Shown: positions 7,871-14,872, counted from the stretch's first letter. The stretch is 32,041 nucleotides of DNA from an uncultured Bacilli bacterium (GCA_910577075.1 CAJTKV010000025.1:1-32041), one strand, 5' to 3'. Translations and numbers: made by a program. The notes: generated by a model from the sequence alone, not told the origin.

Positions 7871-8362
7871 ATGACAAAAAGAAAAAAGATAGTTTTAAGC
7901 ATAATATTGGCGATAGTAATAATTATTATATCTATTGCATCATATATTGCTTACATATTCTTATGCGGACATACCGTAAAAACGATAATACCAACACAAT
8001 TTCATGAAAAATATAAGGTTAATGAGAAATTTATAAACGCGAGCATAAAAGAGAATACTTTATCTAATAAAGGTTTAACATTATTGCTAACTAACCAAAC
8101 GGAAGATGATTGGGGTTATGGAACATGGGAAATAGAACACAAAATGTTAGGAATGTGGTTTTTAATTAAACCTAGAGAATTAAAGGCCTCAACATTAATG
8201 ATTCATCCTCTACCAGCTAATACTACTCAAGAAATGAATATTGACTGGCAATATTGGATGGATGATTTGCCAAAGGGAAAATATCGTATAATTTATGAAA
8301 TTGTTAACCCAAAAGATAGAGAAAAAGATTTGTTTACCTACGCTGAATTTGAAATTAAATAA
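7871..8362 (+). CDS. Small membrane-anchored Ig-like domain protein (paralogue B, divergent)
   Basis: 163 residues with ribosome site GAAGGAGAAG. The N-terminal anchor (about 8-30) is followed by the same domain plan as paralogues A and C: VKTIIPTQF in place of FKTIIPSPY, GLTLLLTNQTEDDWGYG, EHKMLGMWFLIKP, LPKGKYRIIYEIV and a final YAEFEIK. It is much more diverged, so the A/C split is recent and B is an older branch that sits between them. That arrangement is most simply explained by duplication of a unit. No lipobox or catalytic residues are visible. It is probably co-transcribed with the 8382 gene, whose ATG is 20 bases past this stop. Confidence 0.8.
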   Translation: MTKRKKIVLSIILAIVIIIISIASYIAYIFLCGHTVKTIIPTQFHEKYKVNEKFINASIKENTLSNKGLTLLLTNQTEDDWGYGTWEIEHKMLGMWFLIKPRELKASTLMIHPLPANTTQEMNIDWQYWMDDLPKGKYRIIYEIVNPKDREKDLFTYAEFEIK

Positions 8363-8381
8363 GAAGGATAATAGATAATAT

Positions 8382-8855
8382 ATGAAAAAATGGAAGAAAT
8401 TTATAATCATATTTGTAATAATAGCTGATGTCATAACATTAACCTTTTTTACTCCAATAGCATTTAAAACAATTATTCCCTCACCATATAACTTTAAACA
8501 GATGGTAAGAAGAGAGGATTTAACTCTTGAAGTAAAAGAAGGAACCTTAACAAGAGAAGGAGTAACAATAGTTTATAAAAACAATACGGATAAATATATG
8601 AGTTATGGGTCTGAATATTTTTTAGAATATAAGATGTTTGGTGATTGGTTTATAATTAAACCAACTGATTTATTCCCTGTCTATAATTTAATGCTGTATT
8701 CCGTGGAACCTCATTCTGAAAAAGAAAGATTATTCAAATGGGAAGGTACATATGGACATTTGCACAAGGGAAAATATCGCATAGTTCATGACATAGTAAT
8801 TCCTCGTAGTGAATACAAAGACAAATATACCTATGTTGAATTTGAAATAAAATAA
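8382..8855 (+). CDS. Small membrane-anchored Ig-like domain protein (paralogue C)
   Basis: 157 residues, the same length as paralogue A and very similar to it along most of the protein (FFTPIAFKTIIPSPYNFKQM; MSYGSEYFLEYKMFGDWF). A GAAGGA ribosome site directly follows the paralogue B stop, but the 13-base spacing is long, so translation may depend on coupling to B. It carries an N-terminal anchor and an extracytoplasmic Ig-like domain ending YVEFEIK. Differences from A cluster at residues ~98-125, the segment between the WFIIKP strand and the final HKGKYRIVHD strand. Function unknown; family resemblance only. Confidence 0.8.
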   Translation: MKKWKKFIIIFVIIADVITLTFFTPIAFKTIIPSPYNFKQMVRREDLTLEVKEGTLTREGVTIVYKNNTDKYMSYGSEYFLEYKMFGDWFIIKPTDLFPVYNLMLYSVEPHSEKERLFKWEGTYGHLHKGKYRIVHDIVIPRSEYKDKYTYVEFEIK

Positions 8856-8887
8856 GAAGCGTAATAACACTACACTTCTTTTTATTT
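8850..8887 (+). terminator. Intrinsic terminator after the Ig-like paralogues
   Basis: AAGAAG ... CTTCTT stem with an inner GT/AC pair and a short loop, followed by TTTATTTT. It separates the surface genes from mrnC. Confidence 0.6.
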
Positions 8888-8906
8888 TAAAAAATATGCT
8901 AAATAT

Positions 8907-8936
8907 TTGGCAAAATACTAATATTTGTGGTATTAT
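8907..8936 (+). promoter_or_regulatory. Promoter of the mrnC-rlmB-sigma operon
   Basis: TTGGCA (8907-8912), 18 bases, TATTAT (8931-8936), ending 15 bases before the mrnC start codon. Confidence 0.55.
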
Positions 8937-8951
8937 TTAGGCGGTGAGAAA

Positions 8952-9308
8952 ATGAATAATTTAGTAATGGCATATCTAGGAGATGCTGTCTATGAACTAC
9001 ATATTCGCGAATATTTAATTAGTCAGGGAATCTCTAAAGTTGGCAAACTTCAAAAGAAAAGTATTGAATATGTAAGTGCTAAAAGTCAAAGACGCATCTT
9101 AGAAGAGTTGATAAATAGGAACTTTTTAACAACCGATGAAATAGAAATTGTCAATCGTGGACGTAATGCCAACAGTCATCCTTCGAAGACAACGGATATC
9201 ATAACTTATAAAAAAGCAACTGGACTAGAATGCCTAATCGGAAATCTTTATAAAGAAAATATAGAAAGGTGTAATGAAGTACTTAATTACATAACAGGTG
9301 AATTATGA
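8952..9308 (+). CDS. mrnC: Mini-ribonuclease III
   Basis: 118 residues: the RNase III catalytic domain without a double-stranded RNA-binding domain. In Bacillus subtilis the enzyme matures the ends of 23S rRNA. Visible signature: MAYLGDAVYELHIREYL with acidic residues D11 and E15 of the first catalytic block, KSIEYVSAKSQ, and the second block TDEIEIVNRGRNA. The frame is open further up to 8925, but family members start at this point and GGCGGTGAG sits just ahead of ATG 8952. The stop overlaps the rlmB start (ATGA, 9305-9308), so the two are coupled. The order mrnC-rlmB-sigma is as in B. subtilis, minus cysS before and yacP between. Confidence 0.93.
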   Translation: MNNLVMAYLGDAVYELHIREYLISQGISKVGKLQKKSIEYVSAKSQRRILEELINRNFLTTDEIEIVNRGRNANSHPSKTTDIITYKKATGLECLIGNLYKENIERCNEVLNYITGEL

Positions 9309-9976
9309 AAGTTTGTGGTAAAAATGTCTTTAATGAATTGGATTATAAAACTGTAAGAAAAGTAATTATATCTAATAATTTTAAAGACAGTGAAATACTA
9401 GATAAGATAAAAAGTAATAAATTGAAATATGTTGTAAGTGATTCCAAGATTATGGATAAGATGATGCCTCATAATCAGGGAATAATCATCGAGATAGATG
9501 ATTATAAATATGCTGCTTTAAGTGCTATTAATGATGATTCTTTAGTCGTCATGTTAGATCACTTAGAAGATCCTCACAACTTTGGTGCAATCATTCGTAC
9601 ATGTGAAGCAAGAGGTGTTAAAAATATAATCATTCCCAAAGACCGTGGTGTAACCGTCAATGAAACAGTTATGAAAACTTCAGCTGGTGCCTTAAATCAC
9701 GTCAATATAATTATGGTTACTAACTTAGTACAAACGATTAATGAGTTAAAAAATCAGGGATACTTCGTCTATGGTGCTGAAGCTAATGGCGTTGATTATC
9801 GTCATGTTGATTATGCCGATAAAGTCCTATTGATTATCGGTTCTGAGGGTAATGGTTTATCGCGTTTAGTTGTTAATAACTGTGATGAAATTATAAGTAT
9901 ACCTATGAATGGTGTGGTAAACAGTTTAAATGCCTCAGTAGCAGCTTCGATATTACTTTATGGGATAGGAGAGTAA
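9305..9976 (+). CDS. rlmB: 23S rRNA 2'-O-ribose methyltransferase, TrmH/SpoU family
   Basis: 223 residues. SPOUT-fold methyltransferase; RlmB modifies G2251 (E. coli numbering) in the P-loop of 23S rRNA with S-adenosylmethionine. The three family motifs are complete: LDHLEDPHNFGAIIRTCEA (83-101, catalytic Asn and Arg), IIGSEGNGLSR (177-187) and IPMNGVVNSLNASVAASI (199-216), which form the knotted cofactor site. The N-terminal ~70 residues (MKVCGKNVFNEL ...) are the substrate-binding L30e-like domain, slightly shorter than usual. Position between mrnC and the SigH-like sigma matches B. subtilis yacO, which supports RlmB rather than another TrmH paralogue. Confidence 0.9.
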   Translation: MKVCGKNVFNELDYKTVRKVIISNNFKDSEILDKIKSNKLKYVVSDSKIMDKMMPHNQGIIIEIDDYKYAALSAINDDSLVVMLDHLEDPHNFGAIIRTCEARGVKNIIIPKDRGVTVNETVMKTSAGALNHVNIIMVTNLVQTINELKNQGYFVYGAEANGVDYRHVDYADKVLLIIGSEGNGLSRLVVNNCDEIISIPMNGVVNSLNASVAASILLYGIGE

Positions 9977-9977
9977 T

Positions 9978-10574
9978 ATGCACGAATATCCTGATAACGA
10001 ATTGATAAATTTAGTATCTGAAAATAGTGAAGATGCACGCGATCTCTTATACGACAAATACAAATACATCGTCGATATTATCTACAATAAATATCGCAAG
10101 AGTGCCTATGCTTTAAGTATCGATTTAAAAGAACTAAGACAAGAAGCCCTAGTAGGATTCTCTGATGCTTTAGTTTGTTACAATCAAGATAAAGAAGCAT
10201 CCCTTTCGACATTCATAACTCTATGTGTTGAAAGAAAGGTAAGAAATTTTGTTCGCGATGCTGATACTTTAAAGAATAAATTTTTAAAGGAGACATATTC
10301 TCTCGATCAACCTATAACATCAAGTGACTCAACACTTCAAGAATTTATTGGGGATACATCTAAAGATCCTCAAGTTACACTCGAGATGGAAGAGAATTTA
10401 AGAGATCTAAAAAAGAAGATAGATGAATTATTAAGTCCCCTTGAAAAAGAGGTATACCAGCTTCTTGTAAATGAATTTAATTATGACGATATAGCATCTA
10501 TTCTAAAGATTAATCAAAAGCAAGTTTACAACTGTGTTAGTCGAATTAGAGAAAAGATTAAAGATATTATTTGA
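9978..10574 (+). CDS. SigH-like RNA polymerase sigma factor
   Basis: 198 residues. Region 2 is at ~49-98 (ELRQEALVGFSDALVCY ... LSTFITLCVERKVRNFVRD) and region 4 at ~151-196 (LSPLEKEVYQLLVNEF, then the HTH YDDIASILKINQKQVYNCVS). Size, domain spacing and position between rlmB and secE fit the SigH (Spo0H) group, which in Bacillus runs transition-state and competence genes. Nothing else here suggests sporulation, so the regulon could be competence-like or different (inference). It starts one base after the rlmB stop and ends in TGA. Two sigma factors of very different size in one window is notable. Confidence 0.88.
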   Translation: MHEYPDNELINLVSENSEDARDLLYDKYKYIVDIIYNKYRKSAYALSIDLKELRQEALVGFSDALVCYNQDKEASLSTFITLCVERKVRNFVRDADTLKNKFLKETYSLDQPITSSDSTLQEFIGDTSKDPQVTLEMEENLRDLKKKIDELLSPLEKEVYQLLVNEFNYDDIASILKINQKQVYNCVSRIREKIKDII

Positions 10575-10591
10575 AATATCAAATTTATTAC

Positions 10592-10620
10592 TTGAAATAA
10601 ACATTTTCTTATGTTATATT
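10592..10620 (+). promoter_or_regulatory. Extended -10 promoter of secE-nusG
   Basis: TTGAAA (10592-10597), 17 bases, TATATT (10615-10620) preceded by TGt. The 99-bp space between the sigma gene and secE has no room for rpmG, which sits here in Bacillus. Confidence 0.7.
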
Positions 10621-10673
10621 AATGGCATACACGAAGGTGTTTTTTTTATACAATAAAATTAAGAGGTGTTTTG

Positions 10674-11195
10674 ATGACTAAAGAAGAAACAAAAAAGAAG
10701 TCTACTACGAAAAAGACGACAACAAAGAAAACTCCACAAAAGAAGACAGAAAAGACAAATAAGAGCGTTCAAGAGGTCAAAGTAGAAAAGGAAATCAAGG
10801 AAAAAGAAACTGTATCTACTGAAGAAGTAAAAAGACCGAGTAAAAAAGATATAAAAGACGCTAAAGCTGTTGAGAAAAAAGCTCAACTTAATGAAAAGAA
10901 AAAAATAGAAGATCAAATTGATGCTTTAGTTAAAGAGAAAAAAGAGACTAAAGATAAACTTAAGAAAAAAGAATTGACTTCGGAAATTAATAATCTTATG
11001 AAAAAGAGAAATAATATTGGCAAAAGAGATACTTATCTATCTGATGTAAGAAAAGAGATGCGTTTAGTTAGATGGCCAAATAAAGAAGAAGTAATAAAAT
11101 ACTCTATTGCTTGTTTAATATTTGTTGTATTCTTTGCATTATTTTTCTACGGAATTGATGCATTATTTGCTCTAGTAAAGGATTTGATTGATTAA
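10674..11195 (+). CDS. secE: SecE preprotein translocase subunit with long Lys-rich N-terminal extension
   Basis: 173 residues. The SecE core is at the C-terminus: DVRKEMRLVRWPNKEEVIKY (amphipathic helix) then one membrane helix IACLIFVVFFALFFYGIDAL. SecE clamps SecY in the inner-membrane translocon. Typical Bacillota SecE has ~60 residues; here ~115 residues precede the core, almost all Lys, Glu and Thr with predicted coiled coil (KKETKDKLKKKELTSEINN). The extension is cytoplasmic by topology and strongly basic at first. ATG 10674 follows AGAGGTG; a TTG three bases before is not needed. The stop overlaps the nusG start by one base (TAATG), the standard secE-nusG coupling. Confidence 0.9.
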   Translation: MTKEETKKKSTTKKTTTKKTPQKKTEKTNKSVQEVKVEKEIKEKETVSTEEVKRPSKKDIKDAKAVEKKAQLNEKKKIEDQIDALVKEKKETKDKLKKKELTSEINNLMKKRNNIGKRDTYLSDVRKEMRLVRWPNKEEVIKYSIACLIFVVFFALFFYGIDALFALVKDLID

Positions 11196-11734
11196 TGGAA
11201 AAATTGTGGTATGTAGTTAATACTTATAGTGGACATGAAGCTAAAGTAAAAGAAAAGTTAGAGATGCGTGCAGAAACTATGGGATTTTCTGATTATATTT
11301 TTAGAATAATCGTTCCCGAAGAAACTGTAATTGAAACAATGAAAGATGGATCTAAAAAGGAAAAGAAACACAAGATGTTCCCAGGTTATATCTTAGTTGA
11401 GATGATTATGACTGATGAAGCTTGGTACATCGTTCGTAATACTCCAGGAGTAACCGGCTTCATTGGATCAAGTGGTAAGGGTGCAAAACCAACACCGCTA
11501 TTACCTCAAGAAATAGATAAAATTTTGATTAACATGGGTATGAGCAGAGTTGATGTTAATGCGGAAATTGCCGTTGGAACTAAGGTATCTATCGTCGATG
11601 GACCATTCAAAGGAATGGAAGGACATATTGATGCTATTGACAATGAAAATTCTAAATTGACTGTCTTAATCGACCTATTTGGACAAGAAACTCCAGTAGA
11701 AGTTGAATTGTTCCAAGTAAATGTTGCAGAATAA
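11195..11734 (+). CDS. nusG: Transcription antitermination factor NusG
   Basis: 179 residues. NGN domain (~1-110: WYVVNTYSGHEAKVKEKLE, MFPGYILVEM, VRNTPGVTGFIG), which binds the RNA polymerase clamp, then a KOW domain (~125-177: VGTKVSIVDGPFKGMEGHID), which contacts Rho or ribosomal protein S10. Length and motifs are normal. It overlaps the secE stop by one base and is followed by a strong terminator, so secE-nusG is a two-gene transcript separate from rplKA. Confidence 0.96.
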   Translation: MEKLWYVVNTYSGHEAKVKEKLEMRAETMGFSDYIFRIIVPEETVIETMKDGSKKEKKHKMFPGYILVEMIMTDEAWYIVRNTPGVTGFIGSSGKGAKPTPLLPQEIDKILINMGMSRVDVNAEIAVGTKVSIVDGPFKGMEGHIDAIDNENSKLTVLIDLFGQETPVEVELFQVNVAE

Positions 11735-11744
11735 TAATAAATGT

Positions 11745-11792
11745 AAAAAACAATCATAAACTTACTAATAAGCAATTTATGGTTGTTTTTTT
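11745..11792 (+). terminator. Intrinsic terminator after nusG
   Basis: AAAAACAATCATAAA pairs with TTTATGGTTGTTTTT (one wobble) and is followed by more T. The long stem and tail make it one of the strongest terminators here. Confidence 0.85.
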
Positions 11793-11837
11793 ATTATTTT
11801 TGTGATAGTATCTTAAGTGCTAAAGTTTATTTTAGTA

Positions 11838-11872
11838 AGTGGGAGGGAAATGCGGATTAGCCCAAAACCACT
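11838..11872 (+). promoter_or_regulatory. Structured leader of rplK-rplA, possible L1-binding autoregulatory site
   Basis: AGTGG (11838-11842) pairs with CCACT (11868-11872). Inside, GGG (11845-11847) pairs with CCC (11861-11863), leaving an asymmetric internal loop. The block GTGGGAGGGAA resembles the L1-type ribosomal leader I recall upstream of rplK in Bacillota, where L1 represses its own operon. The fold is visible; the ligand is inferred from family knowledge. Confidence 0.5.
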
Positions 11873-11900
11873 AGCGAAAATACGAAAGGATGTGTTTTAC

Positions 11901-12479
11901 GTGGCAAAAGAAGTCGTAAAGAAAATTAAATTACAAATTCCTGCTGGAAAAGCTACTCCTGCACCACCTGTTGGTACAGTATTAGGACCTGCTGGAATTA
12001 ACTTACAAGAGTTCTGTACAAAATACAATGATGCTACTAGAGACAAAATGGGAGATGTTGTTCCTGTTGAAATTTCTGTATATGAAGATAGAACATTTGA
12101 TTTTATACTAAAAACTCCACCAGCTGCCGAACTTATTAAGAAACATGCCAAGATTAAATCTGGATCTAAGAAAGGTGCACACGAAATTGTTGCAACTCTT
12201 AGCCAAGAAGATGTTAAGGCTATTGCTGAAATTAAGTTACCTGACTTAAACGCTTATACAGTTGAAGACGCAATGAAGATTGTTGAAGGAACTGCTAGAA
12301 ATATGGGTGTTGCTGTTAAGGGTGTAAACGATGCTGAATTAGCTAAAGAAGCTAAAGAAGCAGAAATGGCAGAAAAAGAAGCAGAAAAACGTGAAGCTAA
12401 ATTAGAAGCTATGGAAGAATCTGCTAAAGACGAAAATGTCGAAACTGAAGTAATTACTGAAAAAGAAACAGAAGAATAG
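11901..12479 (+). CDS. rplK: Ribosomal protein L11 with acidic C-terminal extension
   Basis: 192 residues from GTG 11901, with GAAAGGA upstream. The protein begins (M)AKEVVKKIKLQIPAGKATP, the invariant L11 N-terminus; the upstream in-frame stretch from 11817 lies over the leader RNA and is not coding. The RNA-binding C-terminal domain ends around residue 142 (VEGTARNMGVAVKG). L11 binds the GTPase-associated region of 23S rRNA and works with EF-G and EF-Tu. A ~48-residue tail rich in Ala, Lys and Glu (AELAKEAKEAEMAEKEAEKR), turning strongly acidic at the end, exceeds the normal ~141-residue length. The tail is likely helical and surface-exposed; its purpose is unknown. Confidence 0.93.
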   Translation: MAKEVVKKIKLQIPAGKATPAPPVGTVLGPAGINLQEFCTKYNDATRDKMGDVVPVEISVYEDRTFDFILKTPPAAELIKKHAKIKSGSKKGAHEIVATLSQEDVKAIAEIKLPDLNAYTVEDAMKIVEGTARNMGVAVKGVNDAELAKEAKEAEMAEKEAEKREAKLEAMEESAKDENVETEVITEKETEE

Positions 12480-12539
12480 TAATTAATTCAAAATATAGAA
12501 TAATATATCCGCTAATAAACCACGATTGGAGGTATAAAG

Positions 12540-13241
12540 ATGAAAAAATTTGGAAAGAAATATGTGGAAGCTTCTAAGTTAGTTGAAAAGAATACAAACT
12601 ATTCACTAGTTGAAGCAGTTAAGTTAGCTAAACAAACTTCTACTACTAAATTTGATAGTTCAATTGAATTAGCTATAAAACTTAATATTGATACTAAAAA
12701 AGCCGATCAACAATTAAGAGGATCTTTAGTTTTACCTAATGGTAATGGTAAAGTTAAAAGAATCTTAGTTTTAGCTAAAGGTGCACAAGCTGAAGCAGCA
12801 AAAGCTGCTGGAGCTGATTATGTTGGTGAACAAGAAATGATCGACAAAATCGCTAATGAAAATTGGTTTGATTTTGATGTTATCATTGCTACACCAGATA
12901 TGATGGCTTCATTAGGTAAAATCGGTAAAGTTTTAGGACCAAAAGGTTTAATGCCAAATCCTAAGACTGGAACTGTAACACCTACACCTGAGCGTGCAGT
13001 TGAAGACGTAAAAAAAGGTATGATCGAATATCGTGCAGACTCATTTGGAAATATCCATTGCTCTGTTGGAAAAGTATCTTTTGAAGAATCAGCATTAATT
13101 GAAAATATCCAATATGTAATTAACGCTATAGTTAAGGCTAAGCCTTCTACAGTTAAAGGTAAATACATACAAAATATTTCTTTATCTACAACTATGGGTC
13201 CTGGTATCCATGTAGATCAAAATGCTATTGACATGCAATAA
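12540..13241 (+). CDS. rplA: Ribosomal protein L1
   Basis: 233 residues with ribosome site TTGGAGG. It forms the L1 stalk of the large subunit and, in many bacteria, represses the L11-L1 operon by binding its leader. Visible family signature: SSIELAIKLNIDTKKADQQ, then VLGPKGLMPNPKTGTVTP (residues ~131-148) and GNIHCSVGKVSF. The length is normal. The 60-bp gap after rplK lacks a terminator, so the two share a transcript. The last codons of this gene contain the -35 box of the rplJ promoter. Confidence 0.96.
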   Translation: MKKFGKKYVEASKLVEKNTNYSLVEAVKLAKQTSTTKFDSSIELAIKLNIDTKKADQQLRGSLVLPNGNGKVKRILVLAKGAQAEAAKAAGADYVGEQEMIDKIANENWFDFDVIIATPDMMASLGKIGKVLGPKGLMPNPKTGTVTPTPERAVEDVKKGMIEYRADSFGNIHCSVGKVSFEESALIENIQYVINAIVKAKPSTVKGKYIQNISLSTTMGPGIHVDQNAIDMQ

Positions 13242-13256
13242 TTAACATGTTATATT
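13228..13256 (+). promoter_or_regulatory. Consensus promoter of rplJ-rplL inside the end of rplA
   Basis: TTGACA (13228-13233) lies in the last codons of rplA; 17 bases later comes TATATT (13251-13256) with an extended TGt. This is the best -35 match in the window and gives rplJL its own transcript. Confidence 0.8.
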
Positions 13257-13261
13257 AACAA

Positions 13262-13347
13262 GTGTAAAAAAACTTATGACCGAAGACAGTAGGGGGAGTA
13301 ATCCTTAATAATCCTACCGAGGGAGAGTTATATATCTTTTAATATAT
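13262..13347 (+). ncRNA. L10 leader (rplJ-rplL autoregulatory RNA)
   Basis: The hallmark block TGACCGAAGACAGTAGGGG (from 13277) and its partner CCTACCGAGGGAG (13313-13325) form the kink-turn/stem that the L10(L12)4 complex binds in Bacillota. The pairing GTAGG/CCTAC is visible, and a terminator follows directly. Excess L10-L12 would favour early termination before rplJ. Confidence 0.85.
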
Positions 13348-13377
13348 AAACTTTCCTATCCACGGAAAGTTTTTTTA
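13348..13377 (+). terminator. Attenuator hairpin of the L10 leader
   Basis: AAACTTTCC and GGAAAGTTT pair around a seven-base loop, then a T run. It lies 22 bp before the rplJ ATG, downstream of the leader, as expected for an attenuator. Confidence 0.85.
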
Positions 13378-13399
13378 TAAATATAAGAGGAGGACATAT

Positions 13400-13897
13400 A
13401 TGGCAAGCGAGAAAATTCTTAATACAAAACGTGAAACTGTAGCAGAGATTACTGATAAATTAAAGAACTCTGAAAGTATTATCTTATTTAGATATGCTGA
13501 ATCTACAGTTGCAGATATGCAAGAATTACGTAGAGAACTAAAGAAACTTGATAGTGAAGTAAAAATCTATAAGAATACTCTTGTAAAAAGAGCTTTGGAT
13601 GATATGAATATCGACTTAAGTAGTTTCTTAGAAGGACCTAATGCAATTGTATTTGGTAAAAACTTACTTGAACCTATTAAAGCAATTTCTGAATTTGCTA
13701 GTAAACATGGAAATGTTGAAATCATTACGGGAATAGTTAAAGGTGAAGTAGTTAGCTTAGACACTATTAAAGATTATGCATCAATTCCATCTATGGAAGG
13801 ATTACTTACTATGTTTGCTGGTGGCTTGATAGAGCACGTTAAAAATCTATCTGTTGCGCTTAATTTATATGCCGAAAAATTAGGTGAAGAAAACTAA
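13400..13897 (+). CDS. rplJ: Ribosomal protein L10
   Basis: 165 residues with ribosome site AGGAGGAC. It anchors L7/L12 dimers on the ribosomal stalk base and represses its own mRNA through the leader upstream. The N-terminal rRNA-binding domain (AEITDKLKNSESIILFRYAE, TVADMQELRRELKK, EVKIYKNTLVKRAL) is standard; the C-terminal helix (LIEHVKNLSVALNLYAEKLG) carries the L12-binding sites. The length is normal. rplL follows 19 bases later. Confidence 0.95.
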   Translation: MASEKILNTKRETVAEITDKLKNSESIILFRYAESTVADMQELRRELKKLDSEVKIYKNTLVKRALDDMNIDLSSFLEGPNAIVFGKNLLEPIKAISEFASKHGNVEIITGIVKGEVVSLDTIKDYASIPSMEGLLTMFAGGLIEHVKNLSVALNLYAEKLGEEN

Positions 13898-13916
13898 TAA
13901 GGAAGGAATGATTTAA

Positions 13917-14285
13917 ATGGCAAAATTATCTACAAATGAAATTATTGACGCTATTAGTGAAATGACTATTCTTGAAGTTAAAGATTTAGTTGACGCTATG
14001 AAGGAAAAATTTGGAGTTGACCCAGCTGCTGTAGCTGTAGCTGCTGCACCTGCTGCTGGAGCTCAAGATGAAGGATCTAGCACAAAGACTGTTGTCTTAA
14101 AGGATGCTGGAGCTGCTAAGATTGCAGTTATCAAAGTAGTTAGAGAAATCACTGGATTAGGTTTAGTTGAAGCTAAAGCTTTAGCTGACAATGGTGGTAA
14201 TATCAAAGAAAACGTTTCTGCTGACGAAGCTAACGAAATCAAAGCTAAGTTAGAAGAAGCTGGTGCTACTGTTGAATTAGCTTAA
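13917..14285 (+). CDS. rplL: Ribosomal protein L7/L12
   Basis: 122 residues with ribosome site AAGGAAGG. N-terminal dimerisation domain (STNEIIDAISEMTILEVKDL), Ala-rich hinge (AAVAVAAAPAAGAQ) and C-terminal factor-binding domain (AKIAVIKVVREITGLGLVEA). It recruits EF-G and EF-Tu to the ribosome. A terminator follows the gene; in most Bacteria rpoB comes next, but here it does not. Confidence 0.96.
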   Translation: MAKLSTNEIIDAISEMTILEVKDLVDAMKEKFGVDPAAVAVAAAPAAGAQDEGSSTKTVVLKDAGAAKIAVIKVVREITGLGLVEAKALADNGGNIKENVSADEANEIKAKLEEAGATVELA

Positions 14286-14302
14286 TTAAGTCAATAATAG
14301 AG

Positions 14303-14329
14303 AAAAACTCAGAAACCTGAGTTTTTTTT
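14303..14329 (+). terminator. Intrinsic terminator after rplL
   Basis: AAAACTCAG-aaac-CTGAGTTTT with an 8-T tail. It closes the rplJL unit where rpoBC would normally follow. Confidence 0.9.
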
Positions 14330-14368
14330 CATGGCAAAATATGTTAAAATTATTCTAGGTGAAAAAAT

Positions 14369-14482
14369 ATGAGAAAGAAAAACGGTTGGGGATACACAAT
14401 GATGTTAATTTTAATGGGCATATTAGTAATCTGTGCCTTAATCGTTGTTTATTATATTTATCAATTTGAAAATATTAGGTGA
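14369..14482 (+). CDS. 37-residue single-pass membrane peptide
   Basis: The frame ATG 14369 to TGA 14480-14482 encodes a basic start (MRKKNGWGY), one hydrophobic helix (MMLILMGILVICALIVVYYI) and a short polar tail. TAGGTGA lies about 8 bases upstream. The stop overlaps the ribosome site (AGGTGA) of the next gene, so the two are probably coupled. The GWGYT-hydrophobic layout is loosely like a prepilin leader but lacks the Glu at +5, so I do not claim that. It fills the place normally held by rpoB. Confidence 0.6.
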   Translation: MRKKNGWGYTMMLILMGILVICALIVVYYIYQFENIR

Positions 14483-14486
14483 TTTT

Positions 14487-14840
14487 ATGAAGAAAATGGT
14501 TATATGTTGGATACTTTTAATTGGTGGATTAGTCGGAGTTCTAACCTTTATTGGCTTAACGTATGAAAAATCGGTTAGTTTATACAAGAGTTTAGAGGCC
14601 GATCTCGTAGAATCAGCAGACGCCTATGTGAATATTAATAAGATAAATTTAGCCATAGATGAATCATTAATAATAACTGATGAAAAACTCAGGGAAGATA
14701 ATCTAATAGGAAGTATGAGTGTGGAATCAGATACCTGTGAAGGCTATGTTGAAATCAAAAAAAATATTAATAAAACGAACTACAAAGCATATATTAATTG
14801 TAAGGAATATCAAACTGAGGGATATAAGAAGCAGAAATAA
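14487..14840 (+). CDS. Small anchored extracytoplasmic protein with a conserved-looking Cys pair
   Basis: 117 residues from ATG 14487; AGGTGA is positioned for this start, and the longer frame from 14445 would run over the upstream peptide. The N-terminal membrane segment (VICWILLIGGLVGVLTFIGL) precedes a region with a helical SLYKSLEADLVESADAYV stretch. It ends in a C-terminal module with two cysteines in the pattern C-x-G-Y-V ... A-Y-I-N-C-x-x-Y-x-T-x-G-Y. I have the impression that this ending recurs in small pilin-like surface proteins of related gut Bacilli, but cannot name a family. Likely exported, with a disulfide or metal site. With the preceding peptide it forms a small membrane unit between rplL and rpsL. 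Confidence 0.72.
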   Translation: MKKMVICWILLIGGLVGVLTFIGLTYEKSVSLYKSLEADLVESADAYVNINKINLAIDESLIITDEKLREDNLIGSMSVESDTCEGYVEIKKNINKTNYKAYINCKEYQTEGYKKQK

Positions 14841-14872
14841 TCGTAAAAAGCCATAATTTTTACATTAATGTC

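Noticed and set aside
9290..9320. UGA read as Trp (Mycoplasma-type code)
   Set aside because: mrnC ends at TGA overlapping the rlmB ATG, and the SigH-like gene and the 37-residue peptide also end in TGA; Trp uses TGG throughout.
11817..11900. Upstream extension of rplK
   Set aside because: It covers the structured leader, and L11 proteins start at the GTG 11901 position.
14841..14870. GTAAAAA/TTTTTAC hairpin as a terminator
   Set aside because: The stem is only A-T apart from one pair and no T run follows; left unassigned.
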